The notes under the pieces are model-generated. The model ran no database searches. It saw nothing but the letters and a program-made list of their open reading frames with translations, and was not told the origin of the DNA. From contig DLVL01000052.1 in NCBI GenBank assembly GCA_003444085.1, positions 1 through 36,150 on the forward strand: DNA of 36,150 bases, read 5' to 3'. Origin of the DNA: Kosmotogaceae bacterium. GTDB taxonomy: Bacteria; Thermotogota; Thermotogae; Petrotogales; Kosmotogaceae. Made by a program: the position numbers and the translations under genes. This document shows positions 15,383-22,826 of the stretch, piece by piece (within the stretch, counting starts at the first letter, position 1; every line of letters starts with the position of its first letter).

Positions 15383-16555
15383 GTGGATATTTCTCGAAGT
15401 GTTCATGCCATAAGACCATCGCAGACACTGCAGTTTAACAAAAAGGTCTTAGAACTAATCAAAGCAGGAGTGGATGTAGTGAAGCTCACTGCAGGAGAAC
15501 CAGACTTCAATACTCCCGAGGAAATTGTGAACGCGGCAATAGAAGCAATGAATGCTGGCAGAACCAAGTATACTGATTCCAGTGGCATTGTTGAGCTCAG
15601 AGAGGGAATCACCAGGAAACTCATTGAAGACAATGGACTGAAATACGATTCCCAGGATATTGTTGTCACGAATGGAGTTAAACAGGCTCTCTACAGCATT
15701 TTCAAAGCTACACTGAACGATAACGATCAGGTCATACTGATAACTCCTTGCTGGGTAAGCTACGAGGCTCAGATCCGAATGAATGGTGGTGAGCCTGTTC
15801 TGGTTCAAGCTCAAGATGGAAATAGATTTGTTCCTGATGTTTCCGCAATCAGGCAGGCAATCACCCAAAAGACAAGAGCAATAGTCATAAACTCTCCCAA
15901 CAATCCTACCGGGACCGTTTATCCTCACTCTTTCTTCAAGGAACTTGCAGAAGTTGCTATAGAGAATGATCTCTTTGTGGTGTCTGATGAGGTTTATGAG
16001 AGGTTGATCTTTGAAGGGCATCATCACAGCATTGCTTCTGAACCTTTTATGAAAGACAGGACCGTTGTTGTCAATGGTTTTTCGAAGTCTCACGCAATGA
16101 CAGGTTGGAGAGTTGGCTATATGGCAGGTCCGACGCAGCTGTCGAAGGCAGTAGCCAGGATTCAGGATCATCTGTGTTCCAACGTGAACACAATAGCCCA
16201 GTATGCCGCTCTTCGTGCGCTAACGGTTAACAACGATTCAATGAAGTATGCATTCATGAGGAGAAGGCAGTTACTGGCCGAGGGTCTTTCCGAGATAGGG
16301 CTGGAATTTACCATGCCAGAAGGTGCCTTTTATTTCTTTGTCGATGTGCGGAGCTTCTTGGGTAGTGAATACAAGAACTCTCTTGAATTGTCTTTGGCCT
16401 TACTTGAAAAGGCCAGGGTTGGAGTCGTTCCAGGAAGCGCCTTCAATTATGAAGGGTACATCCGACTGTCATATGCAGCTTCTGAAGAAGACATTCTCAA
16501 AGCGGTACAACGAATGCGAATCTTCTTCATGGGGATGGCTTACCGGCCCAGTTGA
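15383..16555 (+). CDS. Class I/II pyridoxal-phosphate aminotransferase (aspartate aminotransferase-like)
   Basis: Fold type I PLP enzyme, 390 residues. It has KLTAGEPDFNTP near residue 34, YTDSSGIVELREG, SPNNPTGTVY with the PLP-contacting asparagine, SDEVYERL (D202, Y205) and NGFSKSHAMTGWRVGY with the Schiff-base lysine K235. The C-terminal RLSYA arginine should bind the substrate carboxylate. The closest functional label is aspartate or aromatic aminotransferase of the AspB type; the true substrate is uncertain. The GTG at 15383 has G6 (15371-15376) 6 nt upstream. Its last 29 bases overlap the convergent HD-domain gene. Confidence 0.9.
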   Translation: MDISRSVHAIRPSQTLQFNKKVLELIKAGVDVVKLTAGEPDFNTPEEIVNAAIEAMNAGRTKYTDSSGIVELREGITRKLIEDNGLKYDSQDIVVTNGVKQALYSIFKATLNDNDQVILITPCWVSYEAQIRMNGGEPVLVQAQDGNRFVPDVSAIRQAITQKTRAIVINSPNNPTGTVYPHSFFKELAEVAIENDLFVVSDEVYERLIFEGHHHSIASEPFMKDRTVVVNGFSKSHAMTGWRVGYMAGPTQLSKAVARIQDHLCSNVNTIAQYAALRALTVNNDSMKYAFMRRRQLLAEGLSEIGLEFTMPEGAFYFFVDVRSFLGSEYKNSLELSLALLEKARVGVVPGSAFNYEGYIRLSYAASEEDILKAVQRMRIFFMGMAYRPS

Positions 16556-17666
16556 GTCCCCATCTGAATAGGTCGGCAACATACCTTACGCTTTCAAAAG
16601 AAGATCTTCCCAGCTGATCAAGTAGTGAATCAAAAGCTACTCTGAATTCAGTCTGTGAATTGCCGGTTCGACCCTCCAGAAGACACTCAATCACAGCAGC
16701 CATCATGTCTGCACATCTGACAAGTTCACCTTCATTTCCTGCAAAAGGATTCAGCGATCTTTCCCGGAGAGCCAGGACAAGTGCTTTTGGCATTTTAGAA
16801 AACAGCTCTGTGTCGAGCATTTTCTCTTCAACTTTCGAGATCACTTCATCAAAGCCCGTGACCTTCTTCTTGGTTGGAGTAATTATGTCGCCAGTCAGGC
16901 TCTCCGATATGTCGTGCAGCAGAGCTCTCTTTGTAACTTCAATGATATTGAGATGATTGCCTGCATCGTTCTCCATGCAGGCCAAAACGAAAGCGATAAT
17001 GGATACGTAGAACGAATGACCCGCTACTGTAGTCTTGACATTGCGATTTATTCTGTTCCATCTGACCGATCTCAAAAGTACCAGAAGAGAAGCTTCGTAG
17101 CTCTCCAACCAGGTAGCCTGTTTCAGGAGACTGTAAGGCGTGAAATCAGAGAAGTGACTGGTCCTTTCAGCGAGACTCTGAATAGGCTGTGAGAAATGAT
17201 CTGGGAAGAATCTTGCGTGGATCTCCGCTTCAAGCCTTGCTGACATCAGGTCAGCAGCTGCAATGATCCTCCCTTCAGTTGATTCGTCCCTTGCCCGAAA
17301 GAGGGAGTCCGAGAACTGTTCTCGTCGAGAACTATGAACATATCCAAGGATTTCTTCCACAGCAGTCTCATATACCTGTTCCCACTTGACCGGAGCCAGT
17401 TCACGAATAAGGTTCTTGGTGTCCACCGAAATGTCAGAAAGCACACATTTTGGAAGCTCTTTCAGTACAATTCTCTCATAGAGCTTCTCTTCTTCTATGG
17501 CTATTCCAGAGTCTTTGGACAACTCTGACATCAACATGGCAAAGTGTGAAGAAACGAAAGCGTTCTCTGCCTCATTGGTTCTCATGATTGTCGGTTTGTT
17601 GTTCCACCGAAACATCGTGAACAGATTCGATGTAACATCAAGGAGTCGAACATATCCTCTGTACAT
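16527..17666 (-). CDS. Tandem HD-domain protein, N-terminal copy degenerate
   Basis: The 379-residue protein consists of two copies of a YfbR-type HD domain. The second copy (about residues 200-330) has VRWNRINRN, then AGHSFYV with H217, ALLHDISESLTGD with H251-D252, and VRCADMM with D320: a full metal set. The first copy (about 19-150) has the same layout (FRWNNKP, AENAFVSSHF, VLKELPKCVLSDI, IAAADLM). It lacks the ligands: N at the first histidine, K69-E70 in place of HD, and only D139 kept. Known YfbR proteins are 5'-deoxynucleotidases, so a nucleotidase role is plausible but unproven. It is transcribed divergently from the CBS-ACT gene, with AAGAAGG upstream of the ATG. Confidence 0.85.
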   Translation of the reverse strand: MYRGYVRLLDVTSNLFTMFRWNNKPTIMRTNEAENAFVSSHFAMLMSELSKDSGIAIEEEKLYERIVLKELPKCVLSDISVDTKNLIRELAPVKWEQVYETAVEEILGYVHSSRREQFSDSLFRARDESTEGRIIAAADLMSARLEAEIHARFFPDHFSQPIQSLAERTSHFSDFTPYSLLKQATWLESYEASLLVLLRSVRWNRINRNVKTTVAGHSFYVSIIAFVLACMENDAGNHLNIIEVTKRALLHDISESLTGDIITPTKKKVTGFDEVISKVEEKMLDTELFSKMPKALVLALRERSLNPFAGNEGELVRCADMMAAVIECLLEGRTGNSQTEFRVAFDSLLDQLGRSSFESVRYVADLFRWGLNWAGKPSP

Positions 17667-17686
17667 AGATTCGCCTTCTTCACTGC

Positions 17687-17716
17687 TTGATTGCCTTTAA
17701 CTAATTATTGTATCAT
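17687..17716 (+). promoter_or_regulatory. Promoter candidate for the CBS-ACT/uppP operon
   Basis: TTGATT (17687-17692) and TATCAT (17711-17716) are 18 bases apart, placing a start near 17723 and the GAGAGG ribosome-binding site (17737-17742) just after it. The -10 box overlaps the proposed leftward -10 box at 17707-17712, so the two promoters would compete for polymerase. Confidence 0.4.
17707..17712 (-). promoter_or_regulatory. Extended -10 box candidate for the tandem HD gene
   Basis: On the minus strand TGATACAAT forms an extended -10 element (TG, one base, TACAAT at 17712-17707). No good -35 box is seen 17 bases upstream. A start near 17700 would give a leader of about 35 nt to the ATG at 17666. 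Confidence 0.3.
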
Positions 17717-17749
17717 ATCAGACGTATATCCCATAAGAGAGGCGATTTG

Positions 17750-18361
17750 ATGATTGTCAGTAAATGGGTCAACAGAGCTTACCCTGTTTATCGAGCTAGC
17801 GAAACCGTGGGAAAGGTCATGAGAGAAAAGGAGGCGCCGGGATTCAGCACGATAATTGTAGTAGATGATAATGACAAGTTGCTAGGGACTGTTTCGGCTG
17901 AACTCATTTCTGGAGAAAACCGTTCAAAGAAACTCGAAGAACTGGTTGTTGAGTCTCCATACTTTTGTCTTGCTGATGACTATATTGAGGATGCAGTACT
18001 AATGCTCATTGAAAGTCGCGATTTTGTCCTCCCGGTAATTGATGATAGCTCAAGGGTTCTCGGAGCGATAACCGTATATGAGATCCTGGAAGCTCTCATG
18101 GAGTTTACAGCGATGGACAGAAGCGGATGCAGGATTTCGATGCTGCTTGAGGATCTTCCAGGATCACTGAAGAGCGTTGTAGACGCACTCGCAGAAAGCG
18201 AGATAAACATTCTTTCCATAGTTACAACAACCCAGGAAGACAGCAGAAAAAGGGTTATCGTAAGGACTTCTGACACAGACATCGGAAAGATCGCTAGCGC
18301 TCTTGAAGGAAGCGCAGCAGTACTGGAGTCAATTACCGAGGAGGAAGGGTTCAGTGCTTGA
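17750..18361 (+). CDS. Tandem-CBS plus ACT domain protein
   Basis: The 203-residue product has two CBS motifs at about 1-60 and 62-125 (PVYRASETVGKVM with TIIVVDDNDKLLGTVSAEL; then PYFCLADDYIEDAV with VLPVIDDSSRVLGAI). An ACT-like domain at about 128-200 follows (LEDLPGSLKSVVDALAESEI, NILSIVTT). Tandem CBS pairs bind adenine nucleotides and ACT domains bind amino acids or other small ligands, so this looks like a sensor or regulator, similar to AcuB-type proteins. It has no catalytic or DNA-binding domain. The ATG at 17750 with GAGAGG 7 nt upstream is preferred over an ATG at 17708, which overlaps the promoter. It overlaps uppP by 8 bases and leads the long rightward operon. Confidence 0.85.
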   Translation: MIVSKWVNRAYPVYRASETVGKVMREKEAPGFSTIIVVDDNDKLLGTVSAELISGENRSKKLEELVVESPYFCLADDYIEDAVLMLIESRDFVLPVIDDSSRVLGAITVYEILEALMEFTAMDRSGCRISMLLEDLPGSLKSVVDALAESEINILSIVTTTQEDSRKRVIVRTSDTDIGKIASALEGSAAVLESITEEEGFSA

Positions 18362-19139
18362 CTCTGTAAGGGCTGCTTTACTGGGTGTAGTACAGGGTTT
18401 GACCGAGTTTATTCCGGTGTCTTCATCGGGGCATCTGACAATTGTTTCGACATTCTTTGGTGTCAAACTCGAAGGGCAACAGCTGAGGGTCTTCTTCTCT
18501 ATACTTCATCTTGCAACGCTGCTTGCGGTAGTGGTATTTACACGACGAGATATTGCAATGATCATCAAAGGAATCTTCTGTAAAGAAGGGAACAGGGAAC
18601 AAGCAAAGAGTTTGCTACTGCTGCTTGTTGCAGCAACAATTCCTGCCGGGCTTGCAGGGGTGCTCTTTAAAGATTACATCGATTTCAGTGGAGTAAGACT
18701 TGCAGCGACTCTGTTATTCGTAACAGCCGCTGTGCTATGGCTTTCTGAAAAGCTCTCAGGGCAGAGGATATTGTTCGATATGGATTTCAGGTCAGCCCTG
18801 CTTATAGGATTATTCCAGGCTCTTGCATTGTTCCCGGGTATTTCCAGAAGCGGTATGACTATATTCGGAGCGCTCATTATCGGATTAAGGCGTGATGAAG
18901 CCGTTCGTTTTTCTTTCTTGATGAGTCTTCCGATCATTCTTGCAGCTGGTATTCTGGATGCGGGACGCGCACAGCTTCCAGCCGTTCCTGTGATTCTGGG
19001 CTCAGCGCTTGCTTTTGTCAGTGGACTCTTCGGTTTGTGGTTCCTGAAAAGAATAGTAATGAAGGGTGGTCTGCGAGCTGTATCCATCTACTGTATAATT
19101 GTTGGTGGTATCAGTCTGTTTTTCGCTGGAGGCGTCTGA
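18354..19139 (+). CDS. uppP: Undecaprenyl-diphosphatase (BacA/UppP)
   Basis: This membrane phosphatase recycles undecaprenyl diphosphate to the monophosphate lipid carrier for peptidoglycan synthesis and can confer bacitracin resistance. Signatures are GVVQGLTEFIPVSSSGHL at residues 11-28 and LALFPGISRSGMTIFGAL in the second repeat. The protein is 261 residues and strongly hydrophobic, with about eight membrane segments. The frame is open back to 18303, but the GTG at 18354 with GAGGAAGG 5 nt upstream gives the family N-terminus directly before the VVQG motif. It overlaps the CBS-ACT gene by 8 bases and ends 2 nt before the MBL gene. Confidence 0.93.
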   Translation: MLDSVRAALLGVVQGLTEFIPVSSSGHLTIVSTFFGVKLEGQQLRVFFSILHLATLLAVVVFTRRDIAMIIKGIFCKEGNREQAKSLLLLLVAATIPAGLAGVLFKDYIDFSGVRLAATLLFVTAAVLWLSEKLSGQRILFDMDFRSALLIGLFQALALFPGISRSGMTIFGALIIGLRRDEAVRFSFLMSLPIILAAGILDAGRAQLPAVPVILGSALAFVSGLFGLWFLKRIVMKGGLRAVSIYCIIVGGISLFFAGGV

Positions 19140-19141
19140 GA

Positions 19142-19759
19142 TTGGTTCTTGACATTCTATGTCCAGGAAACTCTGTTTATGTGCCAGGAGTGATAGACTC
19201 CCCTTCGAGTACAACAGTGTTGCTTACTGACAAGACGAGAAGTGTCCTGGTTGATCCGGGCGGTTTTTCTTCTATGAAGAGGCTTGAGACAGCACTTAAT
19301 GAGAAGGATATTGGGGTCAACGATATTACTGATATCCTGCTTACACATTTTCACATGGATCATGCCTTCAACAGTCTTTTCTTTCCAAATTCGACAGTCC
19401 ACCTGGGAAGAGAGTATCTGACGAAAGACTACAGTCAGTTTGGACCAATAATCGGGACAATGTACACAATGGTCCTGAACAGGTGGAAGAGCACCCACGT
19501 CTTCGAGAATAAACTTCTTTGGGATTGTGTAGAGATCCATGATACACCCTTTCATTCAAGAGAGCATAAGTCATTTGTGGTTTATACCGAGAACATGGGG
19601 AAAGTTTTGATCTGTGGCGATCTGTGTGAACGTCAGTATCACTTTCATGAAATGAGAAAAGGCATGAGAAGTGACCAAGCAGCAGAAGTCACTCTTGAAA
19701 TGAGCGAACAGGTAGATGTCCTGATTTTTTCACACGACTTGCCTATCTACAAGGAGTGA
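19142..19759 (+). CDS. MBL-fold metallo-hydrolase
   Basis: The 205-residue protein has the metallo-beta-lactamase metal motif THFHMDHAF (H69, H71, D73, H74) after the strand VLVDPGG, then ICGDLCE and a late SHDLP that supply the remaining ligands. These features place it in the glyoxalase II/hydrolase superfamily, but its substrate is unknown. The frame is open back to 19037. The TTG at 19142 is chosen because GGAGG (19129-19133) lies 8 nt upstream and the MBL beta-strand begins right there; upstream residues do not look conserved. It sits between uppP and glgA with gaps of 2 and 5 nt. Confidence 0.85.
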   Translation: MVLDILCPGNSVYVPGVIDSPSSTTVLLTDKTRSVLVDPGGFSSMKRLETALNEKDIGVNDITDILLTHFHMDHAFNSLFFPNSTVHLGREYLTKDYSQFGPIIGTMYTMVLNRWKSTHVFENKLLWDCVEIHDTPFHSREHKSFVVYTENMGKVLICGDLCERQYHFHEMRKGMRSDQAAEVTLEMSEQVDVLIFSHDLPIYKE

Positions 19760-19764
19760 GCAGA

Positions 19765-21195
19765 ATGAAGGTTTTGTTCGTAGCATACGAGGTCTATCCG
19801 TTTGCGAAAGTTGGAGGGCTTGCGGATGTGGCTGGTACACTCCCGAAGTTCCTGAAAAAACTGGGGGTTGATATTGAACTTGTGATGCCTTACCATCCTG
19901 GAATAGAAAATAAAGATATCATCTCGACAGGGCTTGAATTGTCCACAACGCGCGTCGAAGGCGGTTATGTTTTTGATATCTTCGAAAGCACACTACCCGG
20001 TTCAGACGTTAGAATCTTCCTGCTGAGAAATGAAGAACTCATCGATTCCACCGAGATCTACGGGGGGCGAGACCTTGGCGTTCAGGCAATGGCTTTCTGT
20101 GATGCAGTAACGTCATTTGCACAGGGCAGGTCATATGATGTTGTTCATATAAATGATTGGCAGACAGCACTGGTAGCCCCTTATTTCGAGGATCTAGACG
20201 AAAGTGCTCCTGCAACATTGCTCACAATCCACAATCTTGGATATCAGGGCGCCTATTCACCCGACTATTTCTACAGGTCGGGACTCTCTGATCGTTTTTT
20301 CACTTACGAAGGTGTACTGCACTATGGGAAATTCAACTTTCTGAAGTCAGGTTTGATCTATGCTGATTTGCTGAACACGGTTAGCAAGGCTTATGCCGAG
20401 GAGATTCAGACAGAGGAATACGGGGCGGGACTGCATGAGGTCTTGAGATTCAGGAAGGGCGATTTGTTCGGCGTGCTCAACGGGATTGATTACGATATAT
20501 ACGATCCCAGGACAGATACACGACTGCCGTACAATTTCTCAGTGAACAATATTGATGGGAAAGCAAAATGTAAGAGTGCTCTTCAACAAGAACTGAAGCT
20601 GGAAGTATCTGATAGACCTCTAATATCGCTGATATCGAGGTTGGTTCACCAGAAAGGACTTGACATATTGTCTGACGTTATTAACGAAATCGTTGCTCAT
20701 GGTGTGCAAGTGGCCATTCTGGGCACAGGTGACAATCACTTTGAATCAGTATTCAGGAGTATCTCAAAGCGTTGCCCTGATATGGTTTCCGTGAACTTGC
20801 TCTTTGATCAGGATCTTGCACAAAGAATATATGCAGGATCCGATATGTTCTTGATGCCTTCTCTGTACGAACCCTGTGGACTTGGTCAGATGTTTTCAAT
20901 GCGTTATGGGACGATTCCCGTCGTCCGTTATACAGGAGGTCTGAGAGATACTGTCAAGGAATTTGATGAGCAACAGATGATAGGTAATGGGTTTGGCTTC
21001 ACGGATTATTCTGGAGGAGCCCTCCTTGAAGCTGTTAAGAGAGCGGTGAGTTATTATGATAGAAAGGATATTTGGAGAACTATCATAAAGAACGCGATGG
21101 AAACTGATTGTTCCTGGAATAGGTCAGCAGATGAGTATATAACCCTCTACAATTCTTTGATGAATATGAGAAAGGAGAAATCTCAAAATGCCTGA
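19765..21195 (+). CDS. glgA: Glycogen synthase (GT5 family)
   Basis: GlgA transfers glucose from ADP-glucose to growing alpha-1,4-glucan. The N-terminal KVGGLADVAGTLP (K15-V-G-G-L) is the ADP-glucose-binding KxGGL motif. HINDWQTAL and LTIHNLGYQG follow, then ISRLVHQKGLDIL and the C-terminal PSLYEPCGLGQMFSMRYGTIPVV-GGL-DTV, which are all conserved in GT5. It is 476 residues long. ATG at 19765 has AAGGAG (19751-19756) 8 nt upstream; the in-frame GTG at 19756 overlaps that site and is rejected. galT overlaps its end by 8 bases and a phosphohexomutase follows, giving a small sugar-nucleotide/glycogen group. Confidence 0.93.
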   Translation: MKVLFVAYEVYPFAKVGGLADVAGTLPKFLKKLGVDIELVMPYHPGIENKDIISTGLELSTTRVEGGYVFDIFESTLPGSDVRIFLLRNEELIDSTEIYGGRDLGVQAMAFCDAVTSFAQGRSYDVVHINDWQTALVAPYFEDLDESAPATLLTIHNLGYQGAYSPDYFYRSGLSDRFFTYEGVLHYGKFNFLKSGLIYADLLNTVSKAYAEEIQTEEYGAGLHEVLRFRKGDLFGVLNGIDYDIYDPRTDTRLPYNFSVNNIDGKAKCKSALQQELKLEVSDRPLISLISRLVHQKGLDILSDVINEIVAHGVQVAILGTGDNHFESVFRSISKRCPDMVSVNLLFDQDLAQRIYAGSDMFLMPSLYEPCGLGQMFSMRYGTIPVVRYTGGLRDTVKEFDEQQMIGNGFGFTDYSGGALLEAVKRAVSYYDRKDIWRTIIKNAMETDCSWNRSADEYITLYNSLMNMRKEKSQNA

Positions 21196-22195
21196 GCTGA
21201 GGAAAGACCCGATAATGAAGAGATGGGTCATAATTGCCACCGAGAGAGCAAAACGCCCACATGACTTTGTTGGAACCAAGGAAGAGGCTTCCAGTTCATT
21301 CTGTCCTTTCGACTATGGAAATGAGCACACCACCCCCCCTGAGATCCTTGCTTTTCGTCCAGCAGATACTGAGAAGGATTCACCAGGTTGGTGGGTAAGG
21401 ATTGTAGCCAACAAGTTTCCAGCACTTGATCCTGAAGCTGAACCAGACAAATTCGGACACGGCATGTATGATGTGATCAAGGGTTTTGGTACTCACGAGG
21501 TGATTGTTGAGACGCCTGATCACAAAGCGAATCTGGCAACACTTCCATATAAGCAGGTCAAAGAAGTGATTTGGGCATACAGAGAAAGGTACAAGGCACT
21601 TGAAAAGGATCCAAGAGTTAGATATGTGCTGATTTTTAAGAATCACGGAAAGGATGCAGGAGCTTCTTTAGAACACTCTCACTCACAGCTCATAGCCACC
21701 CCGATTGTTCCAAAGAGGGTAATGGAGGAAATCGAAGGCAGCAGGGAGTACTTTGCATTCAGAGATAGGTGCATATTCTGTGACATGGCTAACCAGGAAC
21801 GTCTTGAAGGGACCAGGATTGTCGAGGAGAATGATGATTTTGTGGCTTTCGCACCGTTCGCTTCACGGTTTCCTTTTGAGACATGGATTCTCCCAAGAGT
21901 ACACCAGTATAATTTCGGCAGCATTGAAGCTGATCAAATCGACAGATTCGCTGCTATTCTAAAGAGTGTTCTCCTGAGAATATACACGGCACTGGATAAT
22001 CCTCCGTACAATTTCATGCTGCATACGGGGATTAGCGGAGAGGAAGGGAACCAGTACTATCACTGGCACCTGGAGATCGTTCCAAGGTTAACCAGAGTAG
22101 CGGGGTTTGAGTGGGGCTCAGGGTTCTACATAAATCCCGTCCCGCCAGAAGATGTGGGAAGGTATCTCAGAGAAGTTGAGCTGAAGAAGCAGTGA
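21188..22195 (+). CDS. galT: Galactose-1-phosphate uridylyltransferase
   Basis: Leloir-pathway enzyme of the HIT superfamily that exchanges UMP between UDP-glucose and galactose 1-phosphate. The active-site motif HSHSQ (H163, H165, Q167) is intact. GFGTHEVIVETP and the second-half YHWHLEIVPRLT are typical of the family. Length 335 fits. The first zinc site is unusual: the common CxxC-GNE is CPFD-YGNE (C39, D42), while RCIFCDM retains a CxxC in the middle of the protein. ATG at 21188 is preceded by AAAGGAGAAA inside glgA. It overlaps gatC by 4 bases. It could equally act on another sugar 1-phosphate; no other gal gene is in the window. Confidence 0.9.
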   Translation: MPELRKDPIMKRWVIIATERAKRPHDFVGTKEEASSSFCPFDYGNEHTTPPEILAFRPADTEKDSPGWWVRIVANKFPALDPEAEPDKFGHGMYDVIKGFGTHEVIVETPDHKANLATLPYKQVKEVIWAYRERYKALEKDPRVRYVLIFKNHGKDAGASLEHSHSQLIATPIVPKRVMEEIEGSREYFAFRDRCIFCDMANQERLEGTRIVEENDDFVAFAPFASRFPFETWILPRVHQYNFGSIEADQIDRFAAILKSVLLRIYTALDNPPYNFMLHTGISGEEGNQYYHWHLEIVPRLTRVAGFEWGSGFYINPVPPEDVGRYLREVELKKQ

Positions 22196-22491
22196 AGCCT
22201 GATATAAATGAAGATCTTATAAGAAAACTGGAAAGACTTGCAATGATAAGCCTTGCTGAGGATGAAAGAGAGAAGTTAACTGCTGATATTCGCCGGATTC
22301 TCGATTTTATGCAGTCTCTTGACGAAGTGGATGTTGAAGGAATCGAAGAAATGGTTTCCCCGGTGTCCAGACCTATGGAAACAAGAGAAGAGATTCCGGA
22401 GCATTTTTTTGATACTGAGTCGATTATTAAGATGTTCCCTGACATCTCAAAGCGATACCTGAGACTTCCTCCAATTAAGGGCGATGAATAA
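22192..22491 (+). CDS. gatC: Asp/Glu-tRNA amidotransferase subunit C
   Basis: GatC is the small subunit of the GatCAB complex that converts mischarged Glu-tRNA(Gln) or Asp-tRNA(Asn) to the correct amide. The 99-residue product shows the family pattern: DLIRKLERLAMISLAEDERE, then LTADIRRILDFMQSLDEVDV, EGIEEMVSP and the RPMETREEIP segment. GatA and GatB are not beside it; it lies between galT and yraN with overlaps on both sides. The GTG start overlaps the galT stop (GTGA), and no strong Shine-Dalgarno is visible, which suggests translational coupling. Confidence 0.85.
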   Translation: MKPDINEDLIRKLERLAMISLAEDEREKLTADIRRILDFMQSLDEVDVEGIEEMVSPVSRPMETREEIPEHFFDTESIIKMFPDISKRYLRLPPIKGDE

Positions 22492-22825
22492 AAGGGCAAT
22501 CGGAGCGATCTTTGAAGATAAAGCATGTGCTTATCTAAAGGACAAGGGGTTCAAGATTCTGCATAGAAATGTGAGATACAAATTCGGAGAGATTGACATA
22601 GTCGCCCTTTTTAGACGAACTCTCGTTTTTGTGGAAGTCAAGGGAGGTAGTGGTTTTATCCCTCCAAGGTTAAGGATCAACGAGAAGAAGCTCAGGTCGA
22701 TCGAAATGGCAGCCAACATGTATACAAAGAGTCTTGATCATGAGTACGAGTCTTACAGGCTCGATGTGATAGAGGTGCTTGACAACGGTGAAGTGAATCA
22801 TATTGAAGGAGTTGGGAAGTGGTAG
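22484..22825 (+). CDS. yraN: YraN/UPF0102 family predicted endonuclease-like protein
   Basis: The 113-residue product has the nuclease-like core of the UPF0102 family: GAIFEDKACAYLKDKGFKI, then GEIDIVALFRRTLVFVEVKG, in which the acidic GEID and the EVK lysine match the PD-(D/E)xK fold pattern. YRLDVIEV follows near the C-terminus. Catalytic activity of this family is not well established and the role is unknown. The ATG overlaps gatC by 8 bases, and the mutase gene begins 1 nt after its stop. Confidence 0.88.
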   Translation: MNKRAIGAIFEDKACAYLKDKGFKILHRNVRYKFGEIDIVALFRRTLVFVEVKGGSGFIPPRLRINEKKLRSIEMAANMYTKSLDHEYESYRLDVIEVLDNGEVNHIEGVGKW

Positions 22826-22826
22826 C

